Positions 6,393-13,964 are shown, numbered from the stretch's first letter. The stretch is DNA of 14,957 nucleotides from an uncultured Oscillospiraceae bacterium (GCA_900544515.1 UQVI01000026.1:1-14957), one strand, 5' to 3'. The notes: generated by a model from the sequence alone, not told the origin. Numbers and translations: made by a program.

Positions 6393-7469
6393 TTATTCCT
6401 CACCCTGTGCTTTGAGCTTTTCGGCTGTATCTGCGGTGATGAGCGCATCTATCATTTCATCAAGATCGCCGTTTAAAAACTGCTCAAGCTTATAAATGGT
6501 GAGTCCGATTCTGTGGTCGGATACACGTCCCTGCGGATAGTTGTAGGTTCTTATTCTTTCACTTCTGTCGCCTGTACCGACCTGAGACTTTCTCTCACCT
6601 GCGATTTCAGCGTCGTGCTTTGCTTTTTCTGCATCATAAAGGCGTGAACGCAGAACCTTGAGTGCTTTTTCCTTGTTCTTGTGCTGTGAACGTTCGTCCT
6701 GGCATTCAACGACTGTTCCTGTTGGAATATGCGTTATGCGGATAGCAGATGATGTTTTGTTGATGTGCTGTCCGCCTGCACCTGAGGAACGGAAGGTATC
6801 AATCTGCAAATCCTTTGGATTGATTTCAAAGTCAACCTCTTCTGCTTCAGGCAGAACGGCAACTGTTGTGGTTGAGGTGTGGATTCTGCCCTGACTTTCT
6901 GTTTCAGGTACACGCTGAACACGGTGCACGCCTGATTCAAACTTAAAGCGTGAATATGCGCCGTCGCCATCAACGGAAAAGCTGATTTCCTTATATCCGC
7001 CCAGTCCGGTTTCATTGGCACTAAGAACTTCTGTTTTAAAGCCCTTTGCTTCTGCATACATGGAGTACATACGGAAAAGCACGCCTGCAAACAGTGCGCT
7101 TTCCTCACCGCCTGCACCGCCTCGGATTTCAATGATAACGTTCTTGTCATCGTTAGGGTCACGCGGTAAAAGCAGTACCTTGAGCTCTTCGGAAATGCGT
7201 TCCATATCCTCCTTGCTCTGCTCAAATTCCTCCTTTACCATTTGTGCAAAGTCGGAGTCCATACCGCCTTCGTCCAGCATAATTTTGGATTCCTCAAAGG
7301 TTTCCTCTGCCTTTTTATATTCCCTGAATTTTTCAACAACAGGTGTCAGGTGTTTAAGCTCTTTCATCAGCTTTGTATATTTTTCCTGATCTGAAACGAT
7401 ATCAGGATTGCATACCAGCTCGTTCACCTCTTCATATCTTTTTTCAACTTCAGTAAGCTTTTCTATCAT
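6393..7469 (-). CDS. prfA: Peptide chain release factor 1 (RF1)
   Basis: RF1 recognises UAA and UAG in the ribosomal A site and triggers peptidyl-tRNA hydrolysis. The 358-aa length is standard. The catalytic GGQ is at 232-234 in [12 protein letters not shown]. The codon-recognition P-x-T tripeptide appears as PET at 188-190 within [14 protein letters not shown], a known RF1-type variant and not the SPF of RF2. The N-terminal helical domain (1 to about 100) and the C-terminal basic region ([17 protein letters not shown]) are complete. The ATG at 7469 is preceded by GAGGA, which lies inside the end of the DUF951 gene. prmC, the GGQ methyltransferase gene often beside prfA, is not present here. 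Confidence 0.98.
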   Translation of the reverse strand: MIEKLTEVEKRYEEVNELVCNPDIVSDQEKYTKLMKELKHLTPVVEKFREYKKAEETFEESKIMLDEGGMDSDFAQMVKEEFEQSKEDMERISEELKVLLLPRDPNDDKNVIIEIRGGAGGEESALFAGVLFRMYSMYAEAKGFKTEVLSANETGLGGYKEISFSVDGDGAYSRFKFESGVHRVQRVPETESQGRIHTSTTTVAVLPEAEEVDFEINPKDLQIDTFRSSGAGGQHINKTSSAIRITHIPTGTVVECQDERSQHKNKEKALKVLRSRLYDAEKAKHDAEIAGERKSQVGTGDRSERIRTYNYPQGRVSDHRIGLTIYKLEQFLNGDLDEMIDALITADTAEKLKAQGEE

Positions 7470-7471
7470 AC

Positions 7472-7651
7472 TTAGTCCTCTTTTTTACATTTAATATTTT
7501 TTTCTGCTTTGATTCTCGGTATCATAACCTCACGTGCACACTTACAGCATTTCAGCTTGTAGTCAACGCCAAGACGCGTAATTTCAAATTCCTTTGAGCC
7601 GCAGGGGTGAGGTTTTTTCATTATAACAATATCGCCTAATTTTAAGTCCAT
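7472..7651 (-). CDS. DUF951 family protein (YyzM-like)
   Basis: A 59-aa protein beginning [19 protein letters not shown] and continuing with [27 protein letters not shown] and a lysine-rich tail. This matches the DUF951 pattern of Firmicutes: the KKPHPCG motif plus an xLKCxxC-type cysteine cluster (C17 and C34, C35, C37), suggesting a small, possibly metal-binding, nucleic-acid-associated protein (function unknown; the binding idea is inference). The ATG at 7651 has AAAGGA six nt upstream. It is the first gene after the promoter at 7710-7738 and its stop is 2 nt before the prfA start, so the two are co-transcribed and probably coupled. Confidence 0.9.
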   Translation of the reverse strand: MDLKLGDIVIMKKPHPCGSKEFEITRLGVDYKLKCCKCAREVMIPRIKAEKNIKCKKED

Positions 7652-7678
7652 ATTTTATCCTTTACATTTTTATCGTCC

Positions 7679-7694
7679 TTATAAAGCTTTATAA
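7679..7694. repeat. 16-bp AT-rich palindrome in the 5' leader of the prfA operon
   Basis: TTATAAAGCTTTATAA is a perfect palindrome about 10-25 nt downstream of the predicted start of the DUF951-prfA transcript. The position would suit an operator, but AT-rich palindromes arise easily by chance in this genome. Confidence 0.25.
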
Positions 7695-7709
7695 ATATAT
7701 TTTCAAGTT

Positions 7710-7738
7710 ATTATAACACTGCAGTAAAATTTTTACAA
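7710..7738 (-). promoter_or_regulatory. Promoter of the DUF951-prfA-sua5/coaE-M18 operon
   Basis: Minus-strand TTGTAA (7733-7738), a 17-nt spacer and a perfect TATAAT (7710-7715) give a start near 7703, about 52 nt before the DUF951 ATG. It lies in the intergenic region shared with the divergent S1-domain gene. I found only a weak -10-like TATACT (7785-7790) without a good -35 on the plus strand for that gene. Confidence 0.7.
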
Positions 7739-7818
7739 CTGTAATATGTTTCACCTGCTTATCATACTTTGCAAAATGATTTCATATACTTAACTACAAC
7801 AAAAAAGAGAGTGATGTT

Positions 7819-8733
7819 ATGAAATTTTACCCGGAGGGGAAAAATCAGGAATTGTCAAAACAGTTTGATTCAGTAGATGAAATAAAGGAAGCGATGATAA
7901 AGGGCGAAATCATTGAATCAAAGGTCCTTCTGTGTGATAGGGAGCATAATCTCCACGTGGATTTGGGAGCAGTACGTGGTATCATTCCAAGAATTGAGGG
8001 CGCAGTGGGAATAGACGACGGCTCCGTGCGAGATATTGCACTTATATCAAAGGTGAATAAAAGCGTATGCTTTACCGTTCTCGGCTTTCAGAAGGATATA
8101 TATAACAACAGCCTTGCCATTCTTTCGCGCCGTGCCGTTCAGCTTGGATGCATGAGCGGCTACCTTAATAAGCTTGAACACGGTGACATAATTGATGCAA
8201 GGGTTACACACCTTGAAAAATTTGGAGCCTTTATTGATATCGGTGCAGGCATTAATGCATTGATACCGATTGATATGCTGTCCGTATCACGTATCAGTCA
8301 TCCTGATGAACGACTTACTGAGGGGCAGGATATCAAGGTTGTGCTGAGAAAAAAAGAGCCGAACAAGATGACCTTTTCACTGAAGGAGCTTCTGGGCAGC
8401 TGGGAGGATAATGCCAAAGAATTTTCTCAGGGCGAAACCGTTACAGGTGTGGTAAGGAGTATTGAGGATTACGGCGTTTTCGTTGAGCTTGCACCCAATC
8501 TGGCGGGTCTTGCTGAGCCACAGGATAATTTATTTATCGGTCAGCAGGTTGCAGTTTATGTGAAATCGGTTATTCCGTCAAAAATGAAAATCAAGCTTGT
8601 TGTGGTTGAAGCCTTTAACGAAATTGCAAAGCCGTCACCGCTTACATATTATATAGATAACGGACATATTGATTTCTGGCAGTATTCACCGCAGGAAAGT
8701 CCGAAGCAGATTTATACTGATTTCAACGAATAA
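7819..8733 (+). CDS. S1 RNA-binding domain protein (ribosomal protein S1-like)
   Basis: This 304-aa protein holds two clear S1 OB-fold domains, at about 120-190 (GDIIDARVTHLEKFGAFIDIG, then SRISHPDERLTEGQDIKV) and 204-265 (GETVTGVVRSIEDYGVFVEL). A degenerate domain at about 28-108 matches the divergent first domain of RpsA-type proteins. The last 35 residues (YYIDNGHIDFWQYSPQE) are unique. It probably binds RNA in the cytoplasm, associated with the ribosome or mRNA, but it is much shorter than E. coli S1 (six domains) and its exact role is unknown. The upstream GAGAGTGA ribosome binding site is weak. It is a single-gene unit, divergent from the prfA operon and convergent with the PIN-like gene. 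Confidence 0.88.
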   Translation: MKFYPEGKNQELSKQFDSVDEIKEAMIKGEIIESKVLLCDREHNLHVDLGAVRGIIPRIEGAVGIDDGSVRDIALISKVNKSVCFTVLGFQKDIYNNSLAILSRRAVQLGCMSGYLNKLEHGDIIDARVTHLEKFGAFIDIGAGINALIPIDMLSVSRISHPDERLTEGQDIKVVLRKKEPNKMTFSLKELLGSWEDNAKEFSQGETVTGVVRSIEDYGVFVELAPNLAGLAEPQDNLFIGQQVAVYVKSVIPSKMKIKLVVVEAFNEIAKPSPLTYYIDNGHIDFWQYSPQESPKQIYTDFNE

Positions 8734-8756
8734 ATAGTATTTCCTCATATAAAATC

Positions 8757-8790
8757 AATATCGGGTCCTCAATATTGAGGACCCGATATT
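8757..8790. terminator. Perfect 34-bp palindrome between convergent genes, probable bidirectional terminator
   Basis: The arm AATATCGGGTCCTCAAT is followed directly by its exact reverse complement with no spacer. It lies 24 nt after the S1-domain stop and overlaps the stop codon of the opposite-strand PIN-like gene. On the minus strand it is followed by TGATTTTATAT, a modest T-rich tract; the plus strand lacks one beyond the arm's own TATT. A terminator or mRNA 3'-end stem for both genes is most likely. A binding site for a dimeric protein is the alternative. Confidence 0.7.
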
Positions 8791-9181
8791 AATTGCAATG
8801 CGTGTCTAATATATCGCCGCAGTGGAATATTCTGTCAATGCGTTTAACAAAAATGTTTTTGTTATTCCAAAAACAGCATACGCTGTCATAGCCCCTGTCC
8901 TTTGACACGATATAATATTTTAGCTTTGGGTTATTGCTTATACGTGCCCCGAGATAGGATACCAATTGAAAATCCATTGAATTCGGCTTAATGCTTTCTG
9001 TAAAAACATAAGTCTTTTTTGCTGCGATTTCTTCGAGCTCAATGTGCAGACGGACAGTCATCTGATTTGAGTTTCTGCTGTAAAAAAATATAATTTCATC
9101 ACTTTTCTTAAATTTCAATAAGGATATATTCTCCAGCGCTTCGCCGCTCTGATTTTCATAGTCAATTAGAAAGCAAGCCAT
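8789..9181 (-). CDS. Small PIN-like domain protein (putative nuclease)
   Basis: A 130-aa single-domain protein beginning MACFLIDYENQSG. It shows the acidic pattern of PIN-like/NYN-type RNases: D7 and E9 in FLIDYEN, D70 in NSMDFQLVSYLG, and D95 and D99 in YIVSKDRGYDSV. This pattern is seen in the PIN-like family whose members read FLID(F/Y)EN and SKDxGF; a metal-dependent RNase role is inferred, not shown. I chose the ATG at 9181, since the longer reading from 9229 is encoded by a terminator hairpin. The ribosome binding site is poor (GGGG ten nt upstream). No antitoxin-like partner ORF is adjacent. Expression may be limited by the terminator just upstream. Confidence 0.7.
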   Translation of the reverse strand: MACFLIDYENQSGEALENISLLKFKKSDEIIFFYSRNSNQMTVRLHIELEEIAAKKTYVFTESIKPNSMDFQLVSYLGARISNNPKLKYYIVSKDRGYDSVCCFWNNKNIFVKRIDRIFHCGDILDTHCN

Positions 9182-9202
9182 ATTTTCTTTACCCCGAAAA
9201 AC

Positions 9203-9227
9203 AAAAAATGCACAGCCGAAGCTGTGC
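9203..9227 (-). terminator. Strong intrinsic terminator upstream of the PIN-like gene
   Basis: Minus strand: GCACAGC, TTCG loop, GCTGTGC (9210-9227), then A, six T, G and more T. This is a textbook Rho-independent terminator with a UUCG-type tetraloop. It ends either the dnaD-dnaI-DUF308 operon, a short RNA from a local promoter, or an attenuated leader of the PIN-like gene, whose ATG is 22 nt further on. Confidence 0.9.
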
Positions 9228-9309
9228 AATAAAACGCAGGCTCAACTGTCGCCAAACATAATTTAACATAATCTCAACGAAGTATGCAAAATAAGAGCAT
9301 GCATTTTTG

Positions 9310-9339
9310 TATATAACAATCCCTCAGTCAAAATGGCAA
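9310..9339 (-). promoter_or_regulatory. Candidate promoter of the PIN-like gene leader
   Basis: Minus-strand TTGCCA (9334-9339), an 18-nt spacer and TATATA (9310-9315) would start a transcript near 9303 and give about 100 nt before the terminator at 9203-9227. The surrounding 209-nt gap (9230-9438) holds no convincing ORF or recognised RNA family. Promoter quality is only moderate. Confidence 0.35.
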
Positions 9340-9438
9340 ACAATTTGCTTATAAAAAGGTATATTGAAAAGTTTCTATTACTACATTTTTGTGCTTTTTT
9401 ATCCGAGACGTTCCTACGCTGACATAGGAAATATACAT

Positions 9439-10023
9439 TTACTGAGCATCGTCATTATGTTCCTGAGCCTCGACGTCTATCTGCTCACTGAGATTGTATT
9501 TCACGATTTTCTTTATCTGAATGAAGGAAATCAAATCCATAACTGCGTAAATAATCAGACCTGCCCCCAATAGCCTTGTGATAACAAGCATACTGTCAAA
9601 GGGATTTACGATTACGAGCAAACCGAGAATGATTGTTGCCGCAGCCATAATAAGCGAGACTATCCAACTTTTCAGGTCGTTTCTTTTTGCTTCTATTGCA
9701 GATACGAAATCAACAATTCCGCTGATAAGAATAAATATTCCGAACAAAAACAGCACAACGGAAATGATGCTTTTATATTTTACACACAGGATAATGCCCG
9801 ATATAATTGACAGGGTGCCGAGTATTGCCAAAATTGTGGATTTCACCTTGCTGAAATAGGAAATCCATGCACCCACACCAAGCATAATAACGGTTATACC
9901 GCACAGCATACTGACAAGCTGTACAGTTTCGCCTGGCTGCAATAAAAGCAATATACCGATTACCAGACCTGCAATAATTGTAATGAGTGATAAATTTTTG
10001 ATTTTTACAAAAAGCTCTTTCAT
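9439..10023 (-). CDS. DUF308/HdeD-like six-helix membrane protein
   Basis: A 194-aa integral membrane protein with six hydrophobic helices, at about 12-29, 36-54, 62-80, 86-106, 119-140 and 146-168. The internal repeat resembles the HdeD/DUF308 family: each half has a GLL/GILLL helix followed by a (Q/N)P motif (LLLLQPG at 26-31, LLVIVNPF at 135-142). The C-terminal 15 residues are acidic and probably cytoplasmic. Family members are linked to acid or other envelope stress in enterobacteria, but in Clostridia the role is unknown. The ATG at 10023 has AAGGA six nt upstream and lies 2 nt after the dnaI stop, so it is co-transcribed with the helicase loader. A functional link to replication is not implied. 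Confidence 0.85.
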   Translation of the reverse strand: MKELFVKIKNLSLITIIAGLVIGILLLLQPGETVQLVSMLCGITVIMLGVGAWISYFSKVKSTILAILGTLSIISGIILCVKYKSIISVVLFLFGIFILISGIVDFVSAIEAKRNDLKSWIVSLIMAAATIILGLLVIVNPFDSMLVITRLLGAGLIIYAVMDLISFIQIKKIVKYNLSEQIDVEAQEHNDDAQ

Positions 10024-10025
10024 AT

Positions 10026-11000
10026 TTATTCCTTTATATAGCGTATGTCGTTGCCGACTAAGATAAGCGGTCTGTATTCACCGGCGATTCTTGATGTGAT
10101 ACGCTGGTCATATTTTTCCTCAAGCTCATCAAAAGTGTAGTTGGTTGAAATGATTGTCGGCAGCTTTGCGGATAGCCTTGAATTGATTATGTTATAAAGG
10201 CAAGCCACTGTGTATGCACTTTTGAATTCTGTGCCCAAGTCATCAAGAATCAGCAAATCACAGTTGAGCACGGCTCTTTCGTAATATCTGAGATTATCGT
10301 CTCTGCCGAAATTCTCATTCTGCAAATCGCTGAGTATGTTCTGTGCTGTTCCGTAAACCACGCTGAAGCCCCTGTTGATTACAGTGTTTGCAATTGCAAG
10401 GGAAAGGTGGGTTTTTCCGAGTCCTGTACCTCCCATAAACATAATGTTTTTTGAAGAGGTGGTAAAGGATGCCGCATATTTTCTGCAGCTTTCCTTTATT
10501 CTTTCGGCCTTATCTCTCGGTGAAATACCGTTTTCCATAATCTGCTGAGGGTAATAATCAACATTAAAGGAATCAAAGGTGCAGTCCTCAATTGGAGCAA
10601 TCCACGAAAGGTTGTCACGTTCAATATCCTTCAGTATTTCATTGTGGCATTTGCACCGCCTGCTGCCGATAAACCCGGTATCCTTGCAGGCAGAGCAGGT
10701 ATATTGTATATCAAGTGCATTTTCAGTATACCCGTTTTTTAACAGAATTGTCTTTTTTTCCTCTTGAAGTGCAAGGCTTTCATTCATAAGCTTTTCAATA
10801 TCGGCCTGCTTATCCGTGCTATAGAGAAATACCTTTGAAATATTAAGACCTATTTGTGCGAGCTTCTGCTGTATTTTATCAATTTCCGGCAGCTTTTCAC
10901 TGACCTCATCAATACGAAATTGTGCCTCAAGGCTTGCTCTCTCTCTTCTGCGTTCAAGCACCTCGATTGCCTTCGAGTAGGTTTCCTGAGAGTAGGACAT
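10026..11000 (-). CDS. dnaI: Primosomal helicase loader DnaI/DnaC-like AAA+ ATPase
   Basis: This ATPase loads the replicative helicase onto DNA with DnaD during initiation and restart. The 324-aa protein has an N-terminal coiled-coil-like helical region (about 1-95), a zinc-binding cluster C102, C105, C116, C118 (H119 adjacent) as in DnaI, then an AAA+ domain. That domain carries Walker A GGTGLGKT (190-197), Walker B LLILDDLGTE (249-258), a sensor I region STNYTFDEL (285-293) and a likely arginine finger in QRITSRI (299-305). The ATG at 11000 follows GGAGG by 6 nt. The gene starts 17 nt after dnaD, the usual Firmicutes partner pairing. DnaI is preferred over DnaC because of the zinc cluster and neighbour. 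Confidence 0.92.
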   Translation of the reverse strand: MSYSQETYSKAIEVLERRRERASLEAQFRIDEVSEKLPEIDKIQQKLAQIGLNISKVFLYSTDKQADIEKLMNESLALQEEKKTILLKNGYTENALDIQYTCSACKDTGFIGSRRCKCHNEILKDIERDNLSWIAPIEDCTFDSFNVDYYPQQIMENGISPRDKAERIKESCRKYAASFTTSSKNIMFMGGTGLGKTHLSLAIANTVINRGFSVVYGTAQNILSDLQNENFGRDDNLRYYERAVLNCDLLILDDLGTEFKSAYTVACLYNIINSRLSAKLPTIISTNYTFDELEEKYDQRITSRIAGEYRPLILVGNDIRYIKE

Positions 11001-11017
11001 ACGGCACCTCCTTTATT

Positions 11018-12010
11018 CTAAATATCTGTATTATCCATTGCATTTTTCTTTGTTTTATCCAAATCGTAGGACGGCTTGCTTTTGAGCTTGTTCGAACTTT
11101 TCTCAGCCTTGCTCTTTGCAAATGCTTCCTGCTCCGCCTGTACCTGTGCAGGAGAAGAAATATCCTTTTTTGTCCACTGCTTTAAAATTTTATTTATGTA
11201 GGCGAGCGACGGCTCTGATGTGTTTTCTTTCATAATATCCGACGCAAGCGTGACCATTGTTATGTCAAAGGTCTTAAACCAGCCGTCAACCATTTCGCGC
11301 TGTTTTGCGGTTGGACGCTTGTGGCGTATGCCTGTGATTGCCACGATTTCGTTCCACAATCTGTCACTTCTGGCAATGTCCTGCAGCTTTGCTTCAGCAT
11401 CTGCTATGGAATCAATGCCCTCATCAGCCCAGTTTTTCGCCATAGTGTTTACATAGGAAATTCCGATTGCCTTACCGCGTTCCTTTTCACTGCGGTAGAA
11501 TTCAAGAATCATCAGTATAACTTCAACTTTTAAGCCGTAATACTGTACCATATTAACAAGCATTTCACGTTCTGCGTGGCTTGTTGTTCTGCCCAGTACA
11601 CGCTCAGCCTCTGAGAGAAGAAAGGCAATGCTTTCGTCTTCTCTTAAAAATGCGACAATGTCCTTTGGTGTCAGTCTCGGCGGTGCAAGAATTTCGCGCA
11701 CAGGCTTTTGGTTTTTTTCTTCCTGCGGCTTTTTCTCTGCTTTTTGCACGATTTCTATCTTCTGACCGTCGGTTGCAAGTATATTTTCCTCTACCCAGAA
11801 TTCAAGCAAATCATCAATGTCCGAAGCTGTCTGCCCCAGCGCCTTTGCCACAACTGAAGAGCTTGCCTGACCGCCGTTCCTAAAAATATAAAGCAGTGCT
11901 TTAAGCTGATATTCACTTGCCATTTTCAGATATTTATCCACAATATCATTCGGTATATTGAAAATACCGCCGTTCCACATTTCACAAAACGGCATAACAC
12001 GGTAGTCCAT
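11018..12010 (-). CDS. dnaD: DnaD-domain primosome protein
   Basis: A replication initiation/restart protein that works with DnaI to bring helicase to DNA. It has an N-terminal winged-helix region (about residues 11-83), then two DnaD C-terminal (DDBH2-type) domains ending in the motif Y-x3-I/M-x3-W: SYVNTMAKNW and AYINKILKQW. A lysine/serine-rich tail follows (about 295-330). The start at 12010 (330 aa) follows AAGAGAG by 6 nt; an ATG at 12028 (336 aa) lacks a ribosome binding site. Two DDBH2 copies resemble the DnaD/DnaB family layouts of Clostridia. It heads the operon driven from 12047-12075 and is back-to-back with tRNA-Gly. Confidence 0.9.
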   Translation of the reverse strand: MDYRVMPFCEMWNGGIFNIPNDIVDKYLKMASEYQLKALLYIFRNGGQASSSVVAKALGQTASDIDDLLEFWVEENILATDGQKIEIVQKAEKKPQEEKNQKPVREILAPPRLTPKDIVAFLREDESIAFLLSEAERVLGRTTSHAEREMLVNMVQYYGLKVEVILMILEFYRSEKERGKAIGISYVNTMAKNWADEGIDSIADAEAKLQDIARSDRLWNEIVAITGIRHKRPTAKQREMVDGWFKTFDITMVTLASDIMKENTSEPSLAYINKILKQWTKKDISSPAQVQAEQEAFAKSKAEKSSNKLKSKPSYDLDKTKKNAMDNTDI

Positions 12011-12046
12011 ACAAGTCTCTCTTTTCATCTTGATTATCAGAATTTC

Positions 12047-12075
12047 ATTTTATCAAAAATGAACACTGTTGTAAA
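12047..12075 (-). promoter_or_regulatory. Promoter of the dnaD-dnaI-DUF308 operon
   Basis: Minus-strand TTTACA (12070-12075), 17-nt spacer and TAAAAT (12047-12052), each 5/6 to consensus, place the start near 12040, about 30 nt before the dnaD ATG. It is back-to-back with the tRNA-Gly promoter, about 33 nt apart. Confidence 0.7.
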
Positions 12076-12108
12076 TATATAAATAAAAACAAATTTTGTT
12101 AAAAGGTC

Positions 12109-12137
12109 TTGACAAACGCAAGTCTTATATGTATAAT
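12109..12137 (+). promoter_or_regulatory. Perfect consensus promoter of tRNA-Gly
   Basis: TTGACA (12109-12114), exactly 17 nt, TATAAT (12132-12137); both hexamers match consensus fully. The start would be near 12144, about 7 nt before the mature tRNA 5' end, so the 5' leader removed by RNase P is very short. Confidence 0.92.
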
Positions 12138-12150
12138 TATTCTTGCATTT

Positions 12151-12226
12151 GCGGATGTAGCTCACCCGGTAGAGCGCAACCTTGCCAAGGTTGAGGTAGC
12201 GAGTTCGAGCCTCGTCATCCGCTCCA
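12151..12226 (+). tRNA. tRNA-Gly (anticodon GCC)
   Basis: The cloverleaf is readable: acceptor arms GCGGATG and CATCCGC; D arm GCTC/GAGC; anticodon stem CAACC/GGTTG around the loop TTGCCAA, giving anticodon GCC (Gly, reading GGC and GGU); T arm around TTCGAGC; discriminator U73 as expected for Gly; and an encoded CCA end (12224-12226). Length is 76 nt. It is a single-tRNA transcription unit with its own promoter and terminator. Confidence 0.97.
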
Positions 12227-12232
12227 GCAGAA

Positions 12233-12263
12233 GTCTTACTGTTTTTTTCAGTAAGGCTTTTTT
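12233..12263 (+). terminator. Intrinsic terminator of tRNA-Gly
   Basis: Stem GTCTTACTG/CAGTAAGGC (9 bp with one G-T pair), a loop of seven T, then six T followed by GTTT. It starts 6 nt after the tRNA CCA end. Confidence 0.9.
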
Positions 12264-12306
12264 GTTTATAATTCAATTTGTTGAATCATATTATTAATGT
12301 AGATAG

Positions 12307-12335
12307 TTGATAAATAATATATTTTATGGTAAAAT
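12307..12335 (+). promoter_or_regulatory. Promoter of the 530-aa membrane protein gene
   Basis: TTGATA (12307-12312), a 17-nt spacer and TAAAAT (12330-12335), 5/6 matches each. The start near 12342 leaves a leader of about 30 nt before the GTG codon. Confidence 0.7.
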
Positions 12336-12371
12336 GCAAAATGAAGTATTATACTGAAACGAGGTGAATCC

Positions 12372-13964
12372 GTGAGAAAATACAACTATTTTGACGATGA
12401 GCCGGAAGAGCTTGAACCAAAAAAGAGCATCATTTCGAAAATTGATTTAGAGGATATTGCTTTTAGGATGAGAGAAGCTTTTGACAGCATTGCTCACGGT
12501 GAACCTGTTGAAAGATTAAAAGAGCTCAGGGAGCTTCCCAATCTAAAGGGCGCAGCACTTAAGCTTATTGCTTTCGTTTTATTTATCGTTACACTGATTG
12601 TATTTATTTTGGGTTTCAGCCATACAATAAGTTCACAGAATAAAAAGAATGAGCTTTTTTATACCGATGCCGGAAAGGTTTGCACGGATTATATAACCGA
12701 GTACGGTTCTGTTAAGTGGGAGTCTATGGATAAGGATACCTACGGAAAAAACATGGCTCGTATGACCGGACTTTGCTATGCCAGACAAATGGATTTTGAC
12801 AATGACGGCAGCGATGAACTGATGCTTGTTTATAATAATAAAAATATCTATACCCTTGAGGTATGGAGCTATGTAAGCAAGGAATTCACTAAGGTTTACT
12901 CGCAGGAGGCAAATTCTACAGAGAATACAACTGACGGCAGTTGGATTGGTCTTTATCATAAGAATAACCGCTATTATATATGCAAGTCGGAAAAGGCTAC
13001 TCCTGAAAAGGTGGATATGTATTCACTCAGGGGAGATGCATTTAAAAAATCCTCCTCCTGTGACTATGACTGCAAGAACAATATATATTCCATTAAAGGC
13101 AAAATTAATGCACAGGATTTTGAAACGATAAAGTTTTCTGTTATCAAAACGAGCCGTGCGGAAGATATAATGGATATTGTGACGGCCAATATTGACAGCT
13201 TTGCCACAGTTTCCGTTGCGAAGATTGAAAGTCAGAAATCTTCTGACCAGCTGAAAAAAGAAGCATATTATCAGATTGTTGAACGCCGCAATTCTCAGTA
13301 CGGCAAGGCAAAGGTTGTTACCGAAAACGGCAAAGCATTTATTAACGGTGTAGCGCTTGTTAAGCTGGTGGATTTCAATAACGACGGCAATGAGGAAATG
13401 CTTATTGTTTACCGTAAGCAGGTAAAAAAGAGTGCCACCAACTACTATACAGGTGAGTATATTGTTATTGAAGAGCCTACATATTGTATGGAGGTTTATA
13501 ACTGGAACGGCGCAGTTGCGAAAAAGATATTCAGCAAGGATTCCGTGTCAAACCTTATGAGGGATAACGATATTAACTACGTAATGCTCCAGAACGCAAA
13601 AAACACGGTTGATATATGTATGAACTCCTATTCTTACCGCAGCGAGTATACTTACACAGCGGCTTCACGTATTTACAGATTGAATAAAGATGAAACCTTT
13701 GAATCCATATTCAATGCTAAGGTCGACTCGGAATACGGTTATAAGCAATATTATCTTGATAATGAATACACGTACCAGTCCTCTTTTGAAAATGAGGCGT
13801 ACAGAGTGCCGATGTTCCTGAACGACGACGGTAAATATGATGATAAAAAATATACTGTGATTTATCTTTCAGGCGATAAGAGTGAAAAATTCAGCACAGT
13901 TATCAGTGATACCGTTAAAACAATTGAATCACTGAATAAAAATTATGTTTCAGAAGATGAATAA
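12372..13964 (+). CDS. Single-pass membrane protein with two FG-GAP/EF-hand-like acidic loops, unknown function
   Basis: A 530-aa protein with a charged cytoplasmic N-terminus (1-60), one transmembrane helix at about 61-85 and a large probably extracellular region. The outer part has two homologous segments, each with a D-F-x-N-D-G-x-x-E loop: QMDFDNDGSDELMLVY (139-154) and LVDFNNDGNEEMLIVY (332-347). These resemble calcium-binding loops of FG-GAP/VCBS-type repeats; calcium binding is inference. The two halves (about 95-260 and 295-480) look like a duplicated module, and both are rich in Tyr, Asn and Lys. There is no cell-wall anchor or catalytic motif. The GTG start at 12372 follows GAGGTG by 5 nt. 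It is monocistronic, with its own promoter and terminator. Confidence 0.82.
   Translation: MRKYNYFDDEPEELEPKKSIISKIDLEDIAFRMREAFDSIAHGEPVERLKELRELPNLKGAALKLIAFVLFIVTLIVFILGFSHTISSQNKKNELFYTDAGKVCTDYITEYGSVKWESMDKDTYGKNMARMTGLCYARQMDFDNDGSDELMLVYNNKNIYTLEVWSYVSKEFTKVYSQEANSTENTTDGSWIGLYHKNNRYYICKSEKATPEKVDMYSLRGDAFKKSSSCDYDCKNNIYSIKGKINAQDFETIKFSVIKTSRAEDIMDIVTANIDSFATVSVAKIESQKSSDQLKKEAYYQIVERRNSQYGKAKVVTENGKAFINGVALVKLVDFNNDGNEEMLIVYRKQVKKSATNYYTGEYIVIEEPTYCMEVYNWNGAVAKKIFSKDSVSNLMRDNDINYVMLQNAKNTVDICMNSYSYRSEYTYTAASRIYRLNKDETFESIFNAKVDSEYGYKQYYLDNEYTYQSSFENEAYRVPMFLNDDGKYDDKKYTVIYLSGDKSEKFSTVISDTVKTIESLNKNYVSEDE

Noticed and set aside
6389..6448. Extended start of the 118-aa membrane protein inside prfA
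   Set aside because: The extra 20 residues come from the prfA 3' end in another frame, and a good ribosome binding site supports the ATG at 6388.
6734..7225. Minus-strand 163-codon ORF in a second frame within prfA
   Set aside because: Overlaps the RF1 core including the GGQ region; RF1 is intact in its own frame.
9182..9229. Extended N-terminus of the PIN-like protein (MHSFGCAFFVFRGKEN)
   Set aside because: These codons are made by the terminator hairpin and T tract at 9203-9227; the domain starts with MACFLIDYEN at 9181.
9411..9430. Inverted repeat TTCCTA/TAGGAA after the DUF308 gene as its terminator
   Set aside because: Short AT-biased stem with no T tract on the minus strand; the terminator at 9203-9227 is far better.
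12037..12297. ORFs of 62-79 codons on both strands across the tRNA region
   Set aside because: They overlap the tRNA-Gly gene, its promoter and terminator; no coding evidence.
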